DNA from: Thiotrichaceae bacterium
Lineage (GTDB): Bacteria; Pseudomonadota; Gammaproteobacteria; Eutrophobiales; Eutrophobiaceae
DNA length: 39,142 nt
Reading direction: 5' to 3'
Assembly (NCBI GenBank): GCA_012960105.1
Contig: DUBV01000012.1
Location: forward strand, 1 to 39,142
Made by a program: the position numbers and the translations under genes. The stretch's first letter is position 1. Every line of letters begins with the position of its first letter. The notes under the pieces were generated by a model. The model worked only from the letters and a program-made list of their open reading frames with translations. It was not told where the DNA came from and did not search any database. Positions 9,108 to 17,328 of the stretch are shown piece after piece.

Positions 9108-9935
9108 ATGGATTTATCAACGAAACTTGAAATTGTAAATCAATCTGATGTTGGTCTAAAACGCCCACATAATGAAGATAGTACGATTACTGATGGACGC
9201 AAAGGCTTAGTTATTCTTGCCGATGGAATGGGCGGCTATAAGGCTGGAGAAATAGCCAGTGCTCTCGCTGTCACTGATATTCTGCATGGCATTACAAATA
9301 AGCTAAAAAAGCTAAATAAAGGAATCGTTGATGAAACTACCGGTTTCTACAAGGAATCCCTGATTGTACGTGAGACCGTCATTCAAGCAAATTCCGCCAT
9401 TTTTAATACTGCTAAAGCAGTTCCTCAATGTCAGGGCATGGGTACAACCGTCGTTGTTGGACTATTTCATAATAATATATTATCCATTGCTCACGTCGGT
9501 GATTCACGCTTATACCGATTAAGAAACAATGAGTTACAACAAATCACTAAAGATCACTCGTTAATTCAGGAACTTATAGACCGGGGTTTATATACTCCTG
9601 AAGAAGCACATGCCAACACACCTAAGAATTTGGTGACCCGAGCAATGGGCATAGAAGTCGATGTCGATGTCGATCTGGTTGAAGAAAGCGTTTTACCAGA
9701 CGATATTTACTTACTTTGCTCAGACGGCTTGAATGATATGGTAAAAGATGAAGAAATTCACTTAACCCTAAGTAAATATAGTGCTAATCTTGTACAAACG
9801 GCGGATGAATTAGTAAAATTTGCGAACAAAAGAGGCGGTAAAGATAACATCTCGATCATTTTAATACGCGTTCGAGAAGATTTTTCCTCAGCCAAAAGTT
9901 TAGTTCAAAAAATTAAAAATTGTTTAAACAAATAG
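9108..9935 (+). CDS. PP2C-family Ser/Thr phosphatase
   Basis: The 275-residue product matches bacterial PP2C phosphatases (Stp/PppA type) over residues 7-250. Metal-binding and core motifs are visible in order: SDVGLKRPHNEDS, LADGMGGYKAGE, GMGTTVV, HVGDSRLYRLR, TKDHSL, LLCSDGLNDMV and GGKDNISIILI. It should remove phosphate from the kinase encoded 11 bases upstream and from its substrates. The C-terminal 25 residues are lysine-rich and not part of the fold. There is no membrane segment, so it is cytoplasmic. Confidence 0.94.
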   Translation: MDLSTKLEIVNQSDVGLKRPHNEDSTITDGRKGLVILADGMGGYKAGEIASALAVTDILHGITNKLKKLNKGIVDETTGFYKESLIVRETVIQANSAIFNTAKAVPQCQGMGTTVVVGLFHNNILSIAHVGDSRLYRLRNNELQQITKDHSLIQELIDRGLYTPEEAHANTPKNLVTRAMGIEVDVDVDLVEESVLPDDIYLLCSDGLNDMVKDEEIHLTLSKYSANLVQTADELVKFANKRGGKDNISIILIRVREDFSSAKSLVQKIKNCLNK

Positions 9936-9958
9936 AAACACGGGGATAGCAATTAGCA

Positions 9959-10663
9959 ATGGCTAAGTTAGTTCTAAGTATGAATGGCGTTATTCAGGGT
10001 GAATATGAGCTCAATCAGGAACGATTGACCATCGGACGTAAACCTGACAATGATATTCCAATTGATAATCTGGCGGTAAGTGGTAAACACGCACTGATTA
10101 TTACAATTCTCGACGATTCTTTTCTCGAAGATCTTGGTAGCACCAATGGTAGCTATGTAAACGGAAAACTAGTTAAAAAACACGCGCTTAAAGATGGTGA
10201 TGTGGTTGCCATTGGTAAGCATGAACTTAAATACATCAATGAGCACGCAACTGCTGATGATGATGATTTTGAAAAAACCATGATCATCAAACCTGGTTCT
10301 GCTAGTGCTGCTGTTGCTGCTGCACAAGCGGCTGAAAAAGCAGTTGAATCGACTGCTCCTGCTGAAGCTGCTCCTGCAGGTGGCGGTATGCCTCTTGCGC
10401 GTTTAACGGTCTTAAATGGCCCAATTGCAGGCAAAGAACTTGAATTAACCAAAGCTTTAATCACGCTAGGTAAACCAGGTACTCAGGTTGCTGTTATTTC
10501 TCGTCGCCCCCAAGGCTATTTCCTGACTCACATTGAAAGTGATGGTGATGGCAAGCGTTATCCTGTTGTAAATGGTGAGCCTATAGGTGCAAAAGCCTAT
10601 CAGTTAAAAGATAGCGACCTGCTGGAATTAGCAGGTATTAAAATGGAGTTTTCTGCAACATAA
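9959..10663 (+). CDS. FHA-domain protein with a second, degenerate FHA-like module
   Basis: The 234-residue product has a canonical forkhead-associated domain at about residues 20-90: LTIGRKPDNDIPI, the SGKH phosphothreonine-binding motif and DLGSTNGSYVNG. A negatively charged stretch (DDDDFEKTM, about 98-106) and an alanine-rich linker (about 115-142) follow. The C-terminal part (about 145-234) repeats the layout, LARLTVLNGPIAGKELEL then LITLGKPG then VVNGEPIGAKAYQLKDSD, but lacks the RS/SxxH binding residues and looks like an FHA fold that has lost phosphopeptide binding. The TxxI-type 'EKTMII' could be the site phosphorylated by the upstream kinase, as in other FHA partners; this is inference. 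A terminator follows. Confidence 0.92.
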   Translation: MAKLVLSMNGVIQGEYELNQERLTIGRKPDNDIPIDNLAVSGKHALIITILDDSFLEDLGSTNGSYVNGKLVKKHALKDGDVVAIGKHELKYINEHATADDDDFEKTMIIKPGSASAAVAAAQAAEKAVESTAPAEAAPAGGGMPLARLTVLNGPIAGKELELTKALITLGKPGTQVAVISRRPQGYFLTHIESDGDGKRYPVVNGEPIGAKAYQLKDSDLLELAGIKMEFSAT

Positions 10664-10672
10664 AATAATTAC

Positions 10673-10709
10673 GTTACAGGGAAACAATATTACCCTGTAA
10701 CTTTTCATT
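10673..10709 (+). terminator. Rho-independent terminator after the FHA gene
   Basis: A 9-base perfect stem, GTTACAGGG (10673-10681) and CCCTGTAAC (10693-10701), is followed by TTTTCATTTC. It closes the CHASE2 kinase, PP2C, FHA operon. Confidence 0.75.
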
Positions 10710-10751
10710 TCATTCTTTTAGCTACTTCGCCATATGTGTAAACACACCATC

Positions 10752-11054
10752 TCACGATTCTGACGGCGGCTCATTTATATAATCAGCAATACATTCTAGA
10801 TAGATATCGTATATTTTTCTTTCGGAATAAGATTCTTTCAAAAGGTTAAACTTACTTCTAGCTTTACCCCAATCTTACTTATAATAATAATTTAGAGCCT
10901 TATCATATTCATCAAATTCCATTTCTTCTTCAGGAGAAAGCTCTCCAATTATAGCCAAAGGTTCATAAATCGTAACTGGCTCATTTTTCCCTTTCACAAA
11001 ATTGAGCAGTATTCGTAAATACTGTTTCTTAACCAATTTCAGAATGGTATTCAT
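10752..11054 (-). pseudogene. Relic of the C-terminal tail of a class III adenylate cyclase (CHASE2-cyclase type)
   Basis: The minus-strand frame from ATG 11054 reads 59 codons, hits TAA at 10877-10875, and continues open in the same frame to TGA 10754-10752. The translation contains FVKGKNEPVTIYEPL, a match to the conserved VKGKxEPVxIYEPLG end of class III cyclase catalytic domains. Then come 'EFDEYDKALNYYYK', the stop, 'DWGKARSKFNLL', 'IYDIYLECIADYINEPP', which follow the tail typical of CHASE2-adenylate cyclases (LDxYxxALxxYRxxDWxxAxxxF). The catalytic core is absent and a stop precedes the ATG. I infer the remains of a cyclase gene lost from this locus. It fills most of the 479-base gap after the FHA gene. 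Confidence 0.75.
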
Positions 11055-11142
11055 TTATAACTACTACTAGGCTATTGGTTGAGCATCAACTCGTGCAGGT
11101 AAATTTAATTAGAGTAAGATAAAATTTAAACATCCTGTTTTT

Positions 11143-11469
11143 TTAGTCTTTTTCATAGTCGTCTGTGGAATCAAATATCGGAAAAACTTTATCCAATCTT
11201 GCCAATTTCAAAACACTCATTGCCGCATCGCTGACTCCCACTAATCCAAATTTCAACGATTGTTTTTTAGCCATCTGATATCCTTCAACCAAACAGGCAA
11301 TACCAGAACTATCGATATAACTGACCTTGCCAAGATCGACTAGCAAATTATTGTTTTCTTCTAACACGCCAAGAATACTCTTACGCGCATCCGGTGAACA
11401 TGACAAGTCAACTTCACCTACCAGTTCAATGATCGTATATTGTTCCCTTTCCTCGGTATTAATATCCAT
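11143..11469 (-). CDS. STAS-domain anti-sigma factor antagonist (SpoIIAA/RsbV type)
   Basis: The 108-residue protein is a single STAS domain. The phosphorylatable serine region is 'VSYIDSSGIACLVEGY' near residues 49-64. In the partner-switching scheme the unphosphorylated form binds the RsbW-type kinase and frees its target, and a PP2C phosphatase reactivates it. The matching kinase gene ends 18 bases upstream and the SpoIIE-type phosphatase is the next gene beyond, so all three parts are present on this strand. No sigma factor gene is adjacent, so the final output is unknown. Confidence 0.93.
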   Translation of the reverse strand: MDINTEEREQYTIIELVGEVDLSCSPDARKSILGVLEENNNLLVDLGKVSYIDSSGIACLVEGYQMAKKQSLKFGLVGVSDAAMSVLKLARLDKVFPIFDSTDDYEKD

Positions 11470-11487
11470 ACTTGAATACTCGTTTTG

Positions 11488-11904
11488 TTAACTTATTTTT
11501 TTTATCATCTCGAGATAATTACCTTTACCTTCCTCAAGATGCCCCATATCACATTCATCCATAATCTCATTGATAAAATGTGTGCCTAATCCTCCCGGTC
11601 GCAAATCATCCAGATCTCGAGGCTTGACTGATCCCAGATCGATTGGCTTCGCGTAATCCACCAGCCTGAAATGCAGCTTTCCATCATTATTCAACATTTC
11701 TAGTACGATTTCACCCTGTTCGTCACCTTCATAGGCATGCTGAATAACATTCATACAGGCTTCATTCACAGCAAGCACTAATCTATCCGATAATTCAGAG
11801 CAACAACCAACAACTTCAGCCGTTCTTTTTACCAATGCTCGTATTAAACATAAACGCTCTGCTTTGGCCGGGAATCGAATTTCAAATAAGGTTTCAATAC
11901 TCAT
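11488..11904 (-). CDS. RsbW/SpoIIAB-type serine kinase (anti-sigma factor family)
   Basis: The 138-residue product is a lone GHKL ATPase domain (HATPase_c_2). The N box is 'AVNEACMNVIQHAY' near residues 46-59 and the glycine-rich lid is 'RPGGLGTHFINEIMD' near 102-116. Such proteins phosphorylate a STAS antagonist and sequester a target, often a sigma factor. It is 18 bases from the STAS gene and probably co-transcribed with it. The 228-base gap to the RsbU-type gene is unusual for a partner-switching operon and is filled by a repeat element. I see no clear ribosome binding site before the ATG at 11904. Confidence 0.92.
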   Translation of the reverse strand: MSIETLFEIRFPAKAERLCLIRALVKRTAEVVGCCSELSDRLVLAVNEACMNVIQHAYEGDEQGEIVLEMLNNDGKLHFRLVDYAKPIDLGSVKPRDLDDLRPGGLGTHFINEIMDECDMGHLEEGKGNYLEMIKKIS

Positions 11905-11936
11905 GATATTTGTATATGCGTGTTTAGAGTGCGATT

Positions 11937-12036
11937 GTTTTCATTCAGGGCAAGGCGCGATGATGTCGCATGGCCTCCCCTTGCAAAGAGAAGCACCAAC
12001 AGTAGTCGCTTTAGGCGACGCCACATGGATGAAAAC
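11937..12036. repeat. Dispersed repeat element, copy A, between the rsbW-like and rsbU-like genes
   Basis: The conserved core is at 11995-12024 (ACCAAC, AGTAG, then CGCTTTAGGCGACGCCAC). It matches copy C at 29 of 30 positions. Within it, GTCGC-TTTAG-GCGAC can form a hairpin. Outer arms 11937-11947 (GTTTTCATTCA) and 12026-12036 (TGGATGAAAAC) are complementary at 10 of 11 positions, although this arm sequence is not shared with the other copies. Just downstream lies another dyad, GCGCAT-GT-ATGCGC at 12072-12085. Short open frames across this region on both strands are by-products of the repeat. Confidence 0.65.
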
Positions 12037-12132
12037 AGACTGTGACGTGCATGGAAGCACAAATGCCACGAGCGCATGTATGCGCAAGAGCGTGCTATGA
12101 ATATAGTATATACAGATATCATGAGTAGCCAC

Positions 12133-13413
12133 TCATTTCAGGCAACATTCTATAATCATTAAAGTAATATCGTCGTGTTGTGCCACGTTTGGATGCATGA
12201 TTTTTGCAACAATGTCTTCCAGTCGCTTTGATGCAGTTAGTTCTGAATTATTTTCAATAATTTTAATTAAACCACCGACATCCAGTAATTTTTTCTTTTC
12301 ATCTATGCTCTCTGTAACACCATCGGTAAACAGATAAACAACCCCGCCTTCAAGACGAACTGTCGAAACAGGAAACTCGGTTCCAGAAAGTATTCCTAGT
12401 GGTGGCGCACTCGCTTCTAATTCTTCAAATTCGCCAGACTTATGATGAAACAGTGGCGGCTGATGACCAGCATTCGAAAATCGAATCGTACAATTATTGG
12501 TATCAATAAATCCAGACACAATAGTAATAAACATTCCATGTGAAATTGTTTCGCAAATCTCGTCATTGACTGAAGCTAATAACTTACCCGGATCATCAAT
12601 ACTCTTGGCAAGGTGATGTAACAAACTACTCGCTTTTGCCATTAACATTGCGGCATTCATTCCTTTGCCAGACACATCGGCCAAATTGAAATAAATTAAA
12701 CCATCGTCTCGTTTAAAAAAATCATAAAAATCTCCAGAAACTTCCAATGCTGGCACATTCATACCTTTGACAGGAAAGTTTGTTAAATCTGAATCATCTG
12801 GCAAAAGATCAAGCTGAATTTCTCTGGCTAATTCCAACTCTTTACGCATACGTTCTTGCTCAACCAGCGCATCAGCCATACGTGCGTTGTGAATCGCTAA
12901 CGCAGCATAAGAAGCTAATGCAGTTGAAAGGTCTCTGTCCTGTTCATCAAATAAATCATCATCTTTTTTATTTAATAACTCCAGTGCACCGATACATTCA
13001 TTGTTAACAATTAACGGCGTGCAAAGAATAGAACGTGTATGGAAACCCGACCCCATATCCACTGTTTTAGCAAAATCCTGATCATTAACAACATCACGAA
13101 TCATTTGACAAGTTCGTGTCGCCACTGCTTTACCAACTATCCCTTGTCTAGCAGATAATCTTAGTCCAGTAATATCAACTGGACCGACACATTCAACACA
13201 AACAATCTCACTGTTATTATTTTCTAATAAAAATATCGATGCCGCTTCAGCATTCATATATTCCATAAAATGCTCGATAGCATTTTTTAGCGTTTGGGAA
13301 ATATCGAGACTACTGGAAAAGCCATGGGCAATTTCTGCTAATAATTCAAGTTGTTCTTCAAGCGAATGAGACTTATGCTTTCCAAACAGATCATATACGT
13401 TACCAGTTGCCAT
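12133..13413 (-). CDS. GAF-domain PP2C phosphatase of the SpoIIE/RsbU family
   Basis: The 426-residue protein has an N-terminal GAF domain (about residues 30-180), a helical linker with a coiled-coil feel (QERMRKELELAREIQLDLLP), the usual entry into RsbU-type phosphatases, and a SpoIIE domain (about 205-425) with 'VSGDFYDFFKR', 'LADVSGKGMNAAMLMA', 'LFTDGVTES' and 'HDDITLMII' carrying the metal-binding aspartates. It should dephosphorylate the STAS antagonist encoded downstream in response to a ligand or redox signal at the GAF domain. Its ATG overlaps the stop of the DUF1841 gene (TAATG), so translation is probably coupled. Confidence 0.94.
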   Translation of the reverse strand: MATGNVYDLFGKHKSHSLEEQLELLAEIAHGFSSSLDISQTLKNAIEHFMEYMNAEAASIFLLENNNSEIVCVECVGPVDITGLRLSARQGIVGKAVATRTCQMIRDVVNDQDFAKTVDMGSGFHTRSILCTPLIVNNECIGALELLNKKDDDLFDEQDRDLSTALASYAALAIHNARMADALVEQERMRKELELAREIQLDLLPDDSDLTNFPVKGMNVPALEVSGDFYDFFKRDDGLIYFNLADVSGKGMNAAMLMAKASSLLHHLAKSIDDPGKLLASVNDEICETISHGMFITIVSGFIDTNNCTIRFSNAGHQPPLFHHKSGEFEELEASAPPLGILSGTEFPVSTVRLEGGVVYLFTDGVTESIDEKKKLLDVGGLIKIIENNSELTASKRLEDIVAKIMHPNVAQHDDITLMIIECCLK

Positions 13414-13838
13414 TAAGAAATCCTTTTCAAACTTTCCAGATAACTACTTTCATCTGGTTCCACATTATTGCGCTGCGCTTCCCAGAGACTTTGTCCGAGA
13501 CATTCCATCATTTTATGCTCAGCATCATGAATAGAAATTGATTTGGTCATTAATTGATTGAATATCTGACCAATCCCACTTGGTCGATCCGAACTCACTT
13601 GTTCCTTTAGAGCAATATGCATTCCCATATGTAAAAAAGGATTAGTCTGATTTTGCTCGGGTTTGAAGTCACTATTAAAAGAGGTTTCTTTATCATCTAG
13701 ATAATGATGGTATTCAGGATGCTCTAATATCACATCCGATATGATGGCCTCGATAGGTTCTAACGGAAGTTTATCCTTGTACTTAGCCCATACTTGAAAG
13801 AAGTAGTTCCGAGCTTCATTTCGATCCTGAACAAACAT
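13413..13838 (-). CDS. DUF1841 family protein
   Basis: The 141-residue soluble protein matches the DUF1841 family by its whole pattern: an MFVQDRNEAR start, 'EAIISDVILEHPEYHHYLDD', 'QTNPFLHMGMHIALKEQ' and 'HKMMECLGQSLWEAQRN'. The conserved histidines and acidic residues (EHPEYH, HMGMH) could bind metal, but no function is established for the family. It lies between nth and the rsbU-like gene and shares the TAATG overlap with the latter. Confidence 0.9.
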   Translation of the reverse strand: MFVQDRNEARNYFFQVWAKYKDKLPLEPIEAIISDVILEHPEYHHYLDDKETSFNSDFKPEQNQTNPFLHMGMHIALKEQVSSDRPSGIGQIFNQLMTKSISIHDAEHKMMECLGQSLWEAQRNNVEPDESSYLESLKRIS

Positions 13839-13891
13839 AGTATCAACCAGTTAAGAATATCGTCATATTACCGATATTTTACGCTTGATTA

Positions 13892-14536
13892 TCAATGTTT
13901 TATATATTTTTTGCGTTCCTTCCACTCACAATCATCAAAGATAAGACAAGTATCACATTTTGGACTACGTGCTATACAAATATAACGCCCGTGAAGAATT
14001 AACCAATGATGCGCATCTTTTTTAAACTCATCAGGAATAAACTTTAATAACTTCTTCTCAACTTCAATGACATTTTTCCCAGGAGCTATTCCAGTACGGT
14101 TTGAGACACGAAAAATATGCGTATCAACCGCAATAGTCGGTTCTCCAAAAGCAGTGTTTAAAACCACATTTGCCGTTTTTCTACCAACACCCGGCAAACT
14201 TTGCAGAGCTTCACGATCTTGAGGAACCTGACTGCCATATTCTTCGCTCAAAACCCGACAAGTCTCAATAATATTTTTTGCCTTATTATTATAAAGACCT
14301 ATTGTTTTTATATAGGATTTCAGTTTTTCTAGCCCCAAAGAAAAAATAGCTTCAGGTGTATTGGCAACAGCATAAAGTTTTTTCGTCGCCTTATTAACAC
14401 CGGTATCAGTAGCCTGAGCTGACAGTATGACCGCTATCAATAATTCAAATGGAGTTTGATAGATTAGTTCTGTGGTAGGCGAAGGATTTTGTTCTCGTAA
14501 CACATTAAAAATACGTGTTCGTTTTTCTCTATTCAA
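13892..14536 (-). CDS. nth: Endonuclease III (DNA glycosylase/AP lyase)
   Basis: The 214-residue protein has the family's usual length. The helix-hairpin-helix is LPGVGRKTANVVLN with catalytic Lys120, and the catalytic Asp138 is in IAVDTHIFR, the same numbering as E. coli Nth. The C-terminal 4Fe-4S motif C-x6-C-x2-C-x5-C is complete (CIARSPKCDTCLIFDDC). It removes oxidised pyrimidines in base excision repair. The start is a TTG at 14536-14534, giving MNREKRTRIF as in homologues; no ATG is available there. It begins three bases after the RnfE-like gene, reproducing the well-known rnfE-nth order. Confidence 0.96.
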   Translation of the reverse strand: MNREKRTRIFNVLREQNPSPTTELIYQTPFELLIAVILSAQATDTGVNKATKKLYAVANTPEAIFSLGLEKLKSYIKTIGLYNNKAKNIIETCRVLSEEYGSQVPQDREALQSLPGVGRKTANVVLNTAFGEPTIAVDTHIFRVSNRTGIAPGKNVIEVEKKLLKFIPDEFKKDAHHWLILHGRYICIARSPKCDTCLIFDDCEWKERKKYIKH

Positions 14537-14539
14537 TGC

Positions 14540-15073
14540 TTACAAACTCTTTCTTTTAATATTGAAAAAATTAATTCCTGCAAATAGAAAGCCAACCAAA
14601 AGAAAACAACCGGAAGGATATGAAAGAATTGAAAAATCACTTAATAATTCTCGTGACAATCCAAATATCACAAAGAAAAATAAAACTGCAATTGCAATAT
14701 AAAAGACATTGCTCATTGCAGATTTAAAATCTGACATAGTAAAGGTAGATTCATTTACAGATAGAACCAAACTATTTATTAGTAGCAAAGGCAAAAACAA
14801 ACCTATTTTATCTGTAAACGAATAAACTTCTACATCAAGAAACATACTGACAATCAATATAGCGGAAGCGCTCAAAATAATAACAAAAGAAAGCTGCTGT
14901 GAAGGTGGCACCAAATTGCGGAATAAATAAATCACAGGAACCAAAGATACTAGCAACAAGGCTATAATTAACCCTATACCAAAACCAACATATAATGAAA
15001 AAGAAAGCAGAAAAAAAGGAGCTAACGCTAAGAGACCTTTTTGCAGTTCATTATTTTGATTTTTTTGGAACAT
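14540..15073 (-). CDS. Short Rnf/Nqr-family membrane protein (RnfE-like)
   Basis: The 177-residue product has about six hydrophobic helices and the Rnf-Nqr layout: 'GLLALAPFFLLSFSLYVGFG' resembles the LLGLCPLLAVT...GLGLG start of RnfE, 'DKIGLFLPLLLINSLVL' the second conserved block (LGIFIPLIVTNCIVLGRAE), and 'FGLSRELL' the LGSLREIIG block. RnfE is normally about 200-230 residues; the N-terminus and several loops are shorter here and the NC-type cysteine of the second block is not present (INS). No other rnf gene is in the window. It is directly before nth, where rnfE normally is. I read it as a diverged, possibly non-canonical RnfE homologue. Confidence 0.72.
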   Translation of the reverse strand: MFQKNQNNELQKGLLALAPFFLLSFSLYVGFGIGLIIALLLVSLVPVIYLFRNLVPPSQQLSFVIILSASAILIVSMFLDVEVYSFTDKIGLFLPLLLINSLVLSVNESTFTMSDFKSAMSNVFYIAIAVLFFFVIFGLSRELLSDFSILSYPSGCFLLVGFLFAGINFFNIKRKSL

Positions 15074-15188
15074 GTCATACCCTTAAGGGAAAGGGCTATT
15101 CTATTTGATTCAAGCCCAACTAACACCTGGAAACGGTATATTTTAACTAACTAAGAATAGATAAAGAGAATCACACTAAAAATACAAA

Positions 15189-16061
15189 TCAATCCAGACT
15201 AATTTGCACGCAATTTCGGCCTGATTTTTTTGCTGCATAACATGCAACATCTGCGTTTTTCATTACTTCAAGAATACCAACTCGAGGATCGTTTATTTTT
15301 ACGATACCTATACTCACTCCGACATTGAATTCTTTACCTTCCAATTTTAATTCACATTCATTTAACAAGCGAATAAAATTATTTGCGACTTTATCTGCTT
15401 GTTCAATTGAACAATGCTCCATAATCAAGCCGAATTCATCACCACCAAGACGCGCAAGCGTGTCTCTTTCTCGTACTTGTTCCTGAAATAAATCTGATAT
15501 TTTTTTGAGTAGACCATCACCAGCAATGTGACCATAAACGTCATTTATCTGTTTAAAGTTATCTAAATCCATATAACACATCACATGTTCTGATTTGGCA
15601 TCGACAGATGAAAGAAGTCGAACTAGTCTCTTTTCAAATTCTCTACGATTAACAAGGCCGGTTAAAGGGTCATGATTGGCCTGAAACGATAATTTTTCTG
15701 ATAAATTATGTTTTTCAGTTACATCTCTGAAACTCCATACTCTTCCAACAACCTTGTCACCTATTTTTTGTGGTCGTGAATATCGCTCTAATATTCGTCC
15801 ATTGACCCGTTTAATTGTATCGAAAGAATTTCCATTAGAATCACTATGAATTTCATTTATTCTGCTTACAAATACTTCTGGTTCTTTAACTTTTTTCATG
15901 ACATACGCTAATCTACTGTTACTATTCATCCAGTCTAAATCTTTATCAGCAAACCCCCACAGATTTATGAACTGTTGATTATAACTTGTAATTTCACCAT
16001 CAGTATTTACAACCAGAATTCCATCAGCAGTTGCTTCGAGAATCGCGTGCTGTAATGACAA
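15189..16061 (-). CDS. PAS-GGDEF diguanylate cyclase, C-terminal part of a frameshifted sensor
   Basis: This 290-residue frame has a PAS domain (about residues 5-110, 'ILEATADGILVVNTDGEI') and a GGDEF domain (about 125-288) with an intact RLGGDEF active site. An RERD inhibitory site stands five residues before it, so the enzyme should make c-di-GMP and feel product feedback. The region upstream of this ATG is also coding in the same frame (VITHKKKSEQEDENHLS, back to about 16108), where it abuts the end of the preceding gene in another frame. I conclude that the true product was one protein starting at 17328. The ATG at 16061 has no obvious ribosome binding site. Confidence 0.85.
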   Translation of the reverse strand: MSLQHAILEATADGILVVNTDGEITSYNQQFINLWGFADKDLDWMNSNSRLAYVMKKVKEPEVFVSRINEIHSDSNGNSFDTIKRVNGRILERYSRPQKIGDKVVGRVWSFRDVTEKHNLSEKLSFQANHDPLTGLVNRREFEKRLVRLLSSVDAKSEHVMCYMDLDNFKQINDVYGHIAGDGLLKKISDLFQEQVRERDTLARLGGDEFGLIMEHCSIEQADKVANNFIRLLNECELKLEGKEFNVGVSIGIVKINDPRVGILEVMKNADVACYAAKKSGRNCVQISLD

Positions 16062-16092
16062 ATGATTTTCATCTTCCTGTTCACTTTTCTTT

Positions 16093-17328
16093 TTATGAGT
16101 AATAACCCTTAACTATACTGCAATGATATTCCTTACCATCAAATTCAATATGGCTAACAGCAATTTCTACTGGAAATATTTTACCACCCTTAGTTTTATG
16201 TTTTGACTCAATAATTTTTCTACCCAGTTTTTTTATTTCGATCCAATGTTTCTCCCAGTCTTCGACAGGGAACTCAGGTTCAATTTCCTTAATCGTCAGC
16301 TCAAGCAATTCATCTCTTGTATAACCAAGCGCGTTACATGCTGCATCATTAACATCGTATATTTTTGCAGTTTCATCGGTCCAATAAATTGCTTCAGTTA
16401 TATGGTCGAGAGTAAACTGTTTGAAATCCATTTCTTTGTTCAAAGCATACAGTACTTCTTCTTTTTGTTTTCGTTCAAGCTCAGCTGACGCGCGCATAGC
16501 GTATATCTGTAAAACATTCTCTACCATTTTAATATTTTCGATTGGTCTTGAATCAAGTATTGCAATAATCCCTATTGGCTTGTTAGCAGAATCAAATAAT
16601 GGTGTGCCTACATATCCTTCTGCATCTAATGCTTTTAATAATTCAAAGTCTGGAAATATTTTCTGTATTCCATATCCATAACCTTTAACACTTTTACCTA
16701 TCACTGTTTCACAAGGTGTTCCTTGTAATAAATATTGTATTGGGTCAAGAATTTTACCACGATGATTAACAACGACCGACTTGACTGAATCAGATGATTC
16801 ATCAGTAATTTCACTAACAACAACATAATCGACGTCCAGAACTTCACCCAGATGTATGGAAAAATAACGGAAAAATTCAGAACTACTGATAACTGAAAAT
16901 CCTTTTGCCAATTGGTGTAAAGATGTCTCCGTATTTTTACGTTCAGTTATGTCAGTAATAGTGCCTACATAACCCAGGAAATTGCCATCTATATCTTTAT
17001 ATTTATTAGCCTGACCAATAACCCATGTAATGGTTTTATCATACTTTTGAAAACGGTATTCAGAAATAAATTTCCGATCTCTTTTAATTGACTCATTCCA
17101 TTCTGAAACAACTCGCATACGGTCATCAGTATGAATTGCGTTTCCCCAACCATCACCTAACGCTTCTTCTAACGTTAAATCTGCAATATCTAGCCACTTA
17201 CTATTCGCATAGAGACATTGTCCATTAATATCCGTATAGAAAAGTTCAACCGACAACGTATCGGCAAAGCTTTTACCAAAACCATAAACTTTATCCAAAT
17301 TAAATTTGATTGATTCAAAGACATTCAT
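16093..17328 (-). CDS. PAS-GAF-PAS sensor, N-terminal part of the frameshifted diguanylate cyclase
   Basis: The 411-residue frame holds a PAS domain with PAC motif (about residues 20-132, ending GYVGTITDITERK), a GAF domain (about 145-285) and a second PAS (about 305-408) ending 'FDGKEYHCSIVKGYYS'. A PAS/PAC normally runs on through V(R/K)DITxxK into the next domain. That continuation (ITHKKKSEQ) is present in the next frame after GGG at 16106-16108. Losing one G would fuse this to the downstream PAS-GGDEF, giving about 712 residues. No membrane segment is seen, so the sensor is cytoplasmic. GAF and PAS ligands are unknown. Confidence 0.85.
   Translation of the reverse strand: MNVFESIKFNLDKVYGFGKSFADTLSVELFYTDINGQCLYANSKWLDIADLTLEEALGDGWGNAIHTDDRMRVVSEWNESIKRDRKFISEYRFQKYDKTITWVIGQANKYKDIDGNFLGYVGTITDITERKNTETSLHQLAKGFSVISSSEFFRYFSIHLGEVLDVDYVVVSEITDESSDSVKSVVVNHRGKILDPIQYLLQGTPCETVIGKSVKGYGYGIQKIFPDFELLKALDAEGYVGTPLFDSANKPIGIIAILDSRPIENIKMVENVLQIYAMRASAELERKQKEEVLYALNKEMDFKQFTLDHITEAIYWTDETAKIYDVNDAACNALGYTRDELLELTIKEIEPEFPVEDWEKHWIEIKKLGRKIIESKHKTKGGKIFPVEIAVSHIEFDGKEYHCSIVKGYYS

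Noticed and set aside
8959-10663. Type VI secretion regulatory cluster (PpkA/PppA/Fha)
   Set aside because: The gene trio is similar, but no Tss gene is present and the kinase is of CHASE2 type, so it is a stand-alone set.
11995-12024. Integron attC-type site
   Set aside because: No GTTRRRY/RYYYAAC core pair is present in the copies, the copies are not arranged as gene cassettes, and there is no integrase.
11864-12132. Open frames of 63-78 codons on both strands
   Set aside because: They run through the repeat element, overlap each other on opposite strands and have no ribosome binding site.
15080-15089. Palindrome CCCTTAAGGG just before the rnfE-like gene
   Set aside because: It is short, with a single occurrence and no regulator context; chance is likely.
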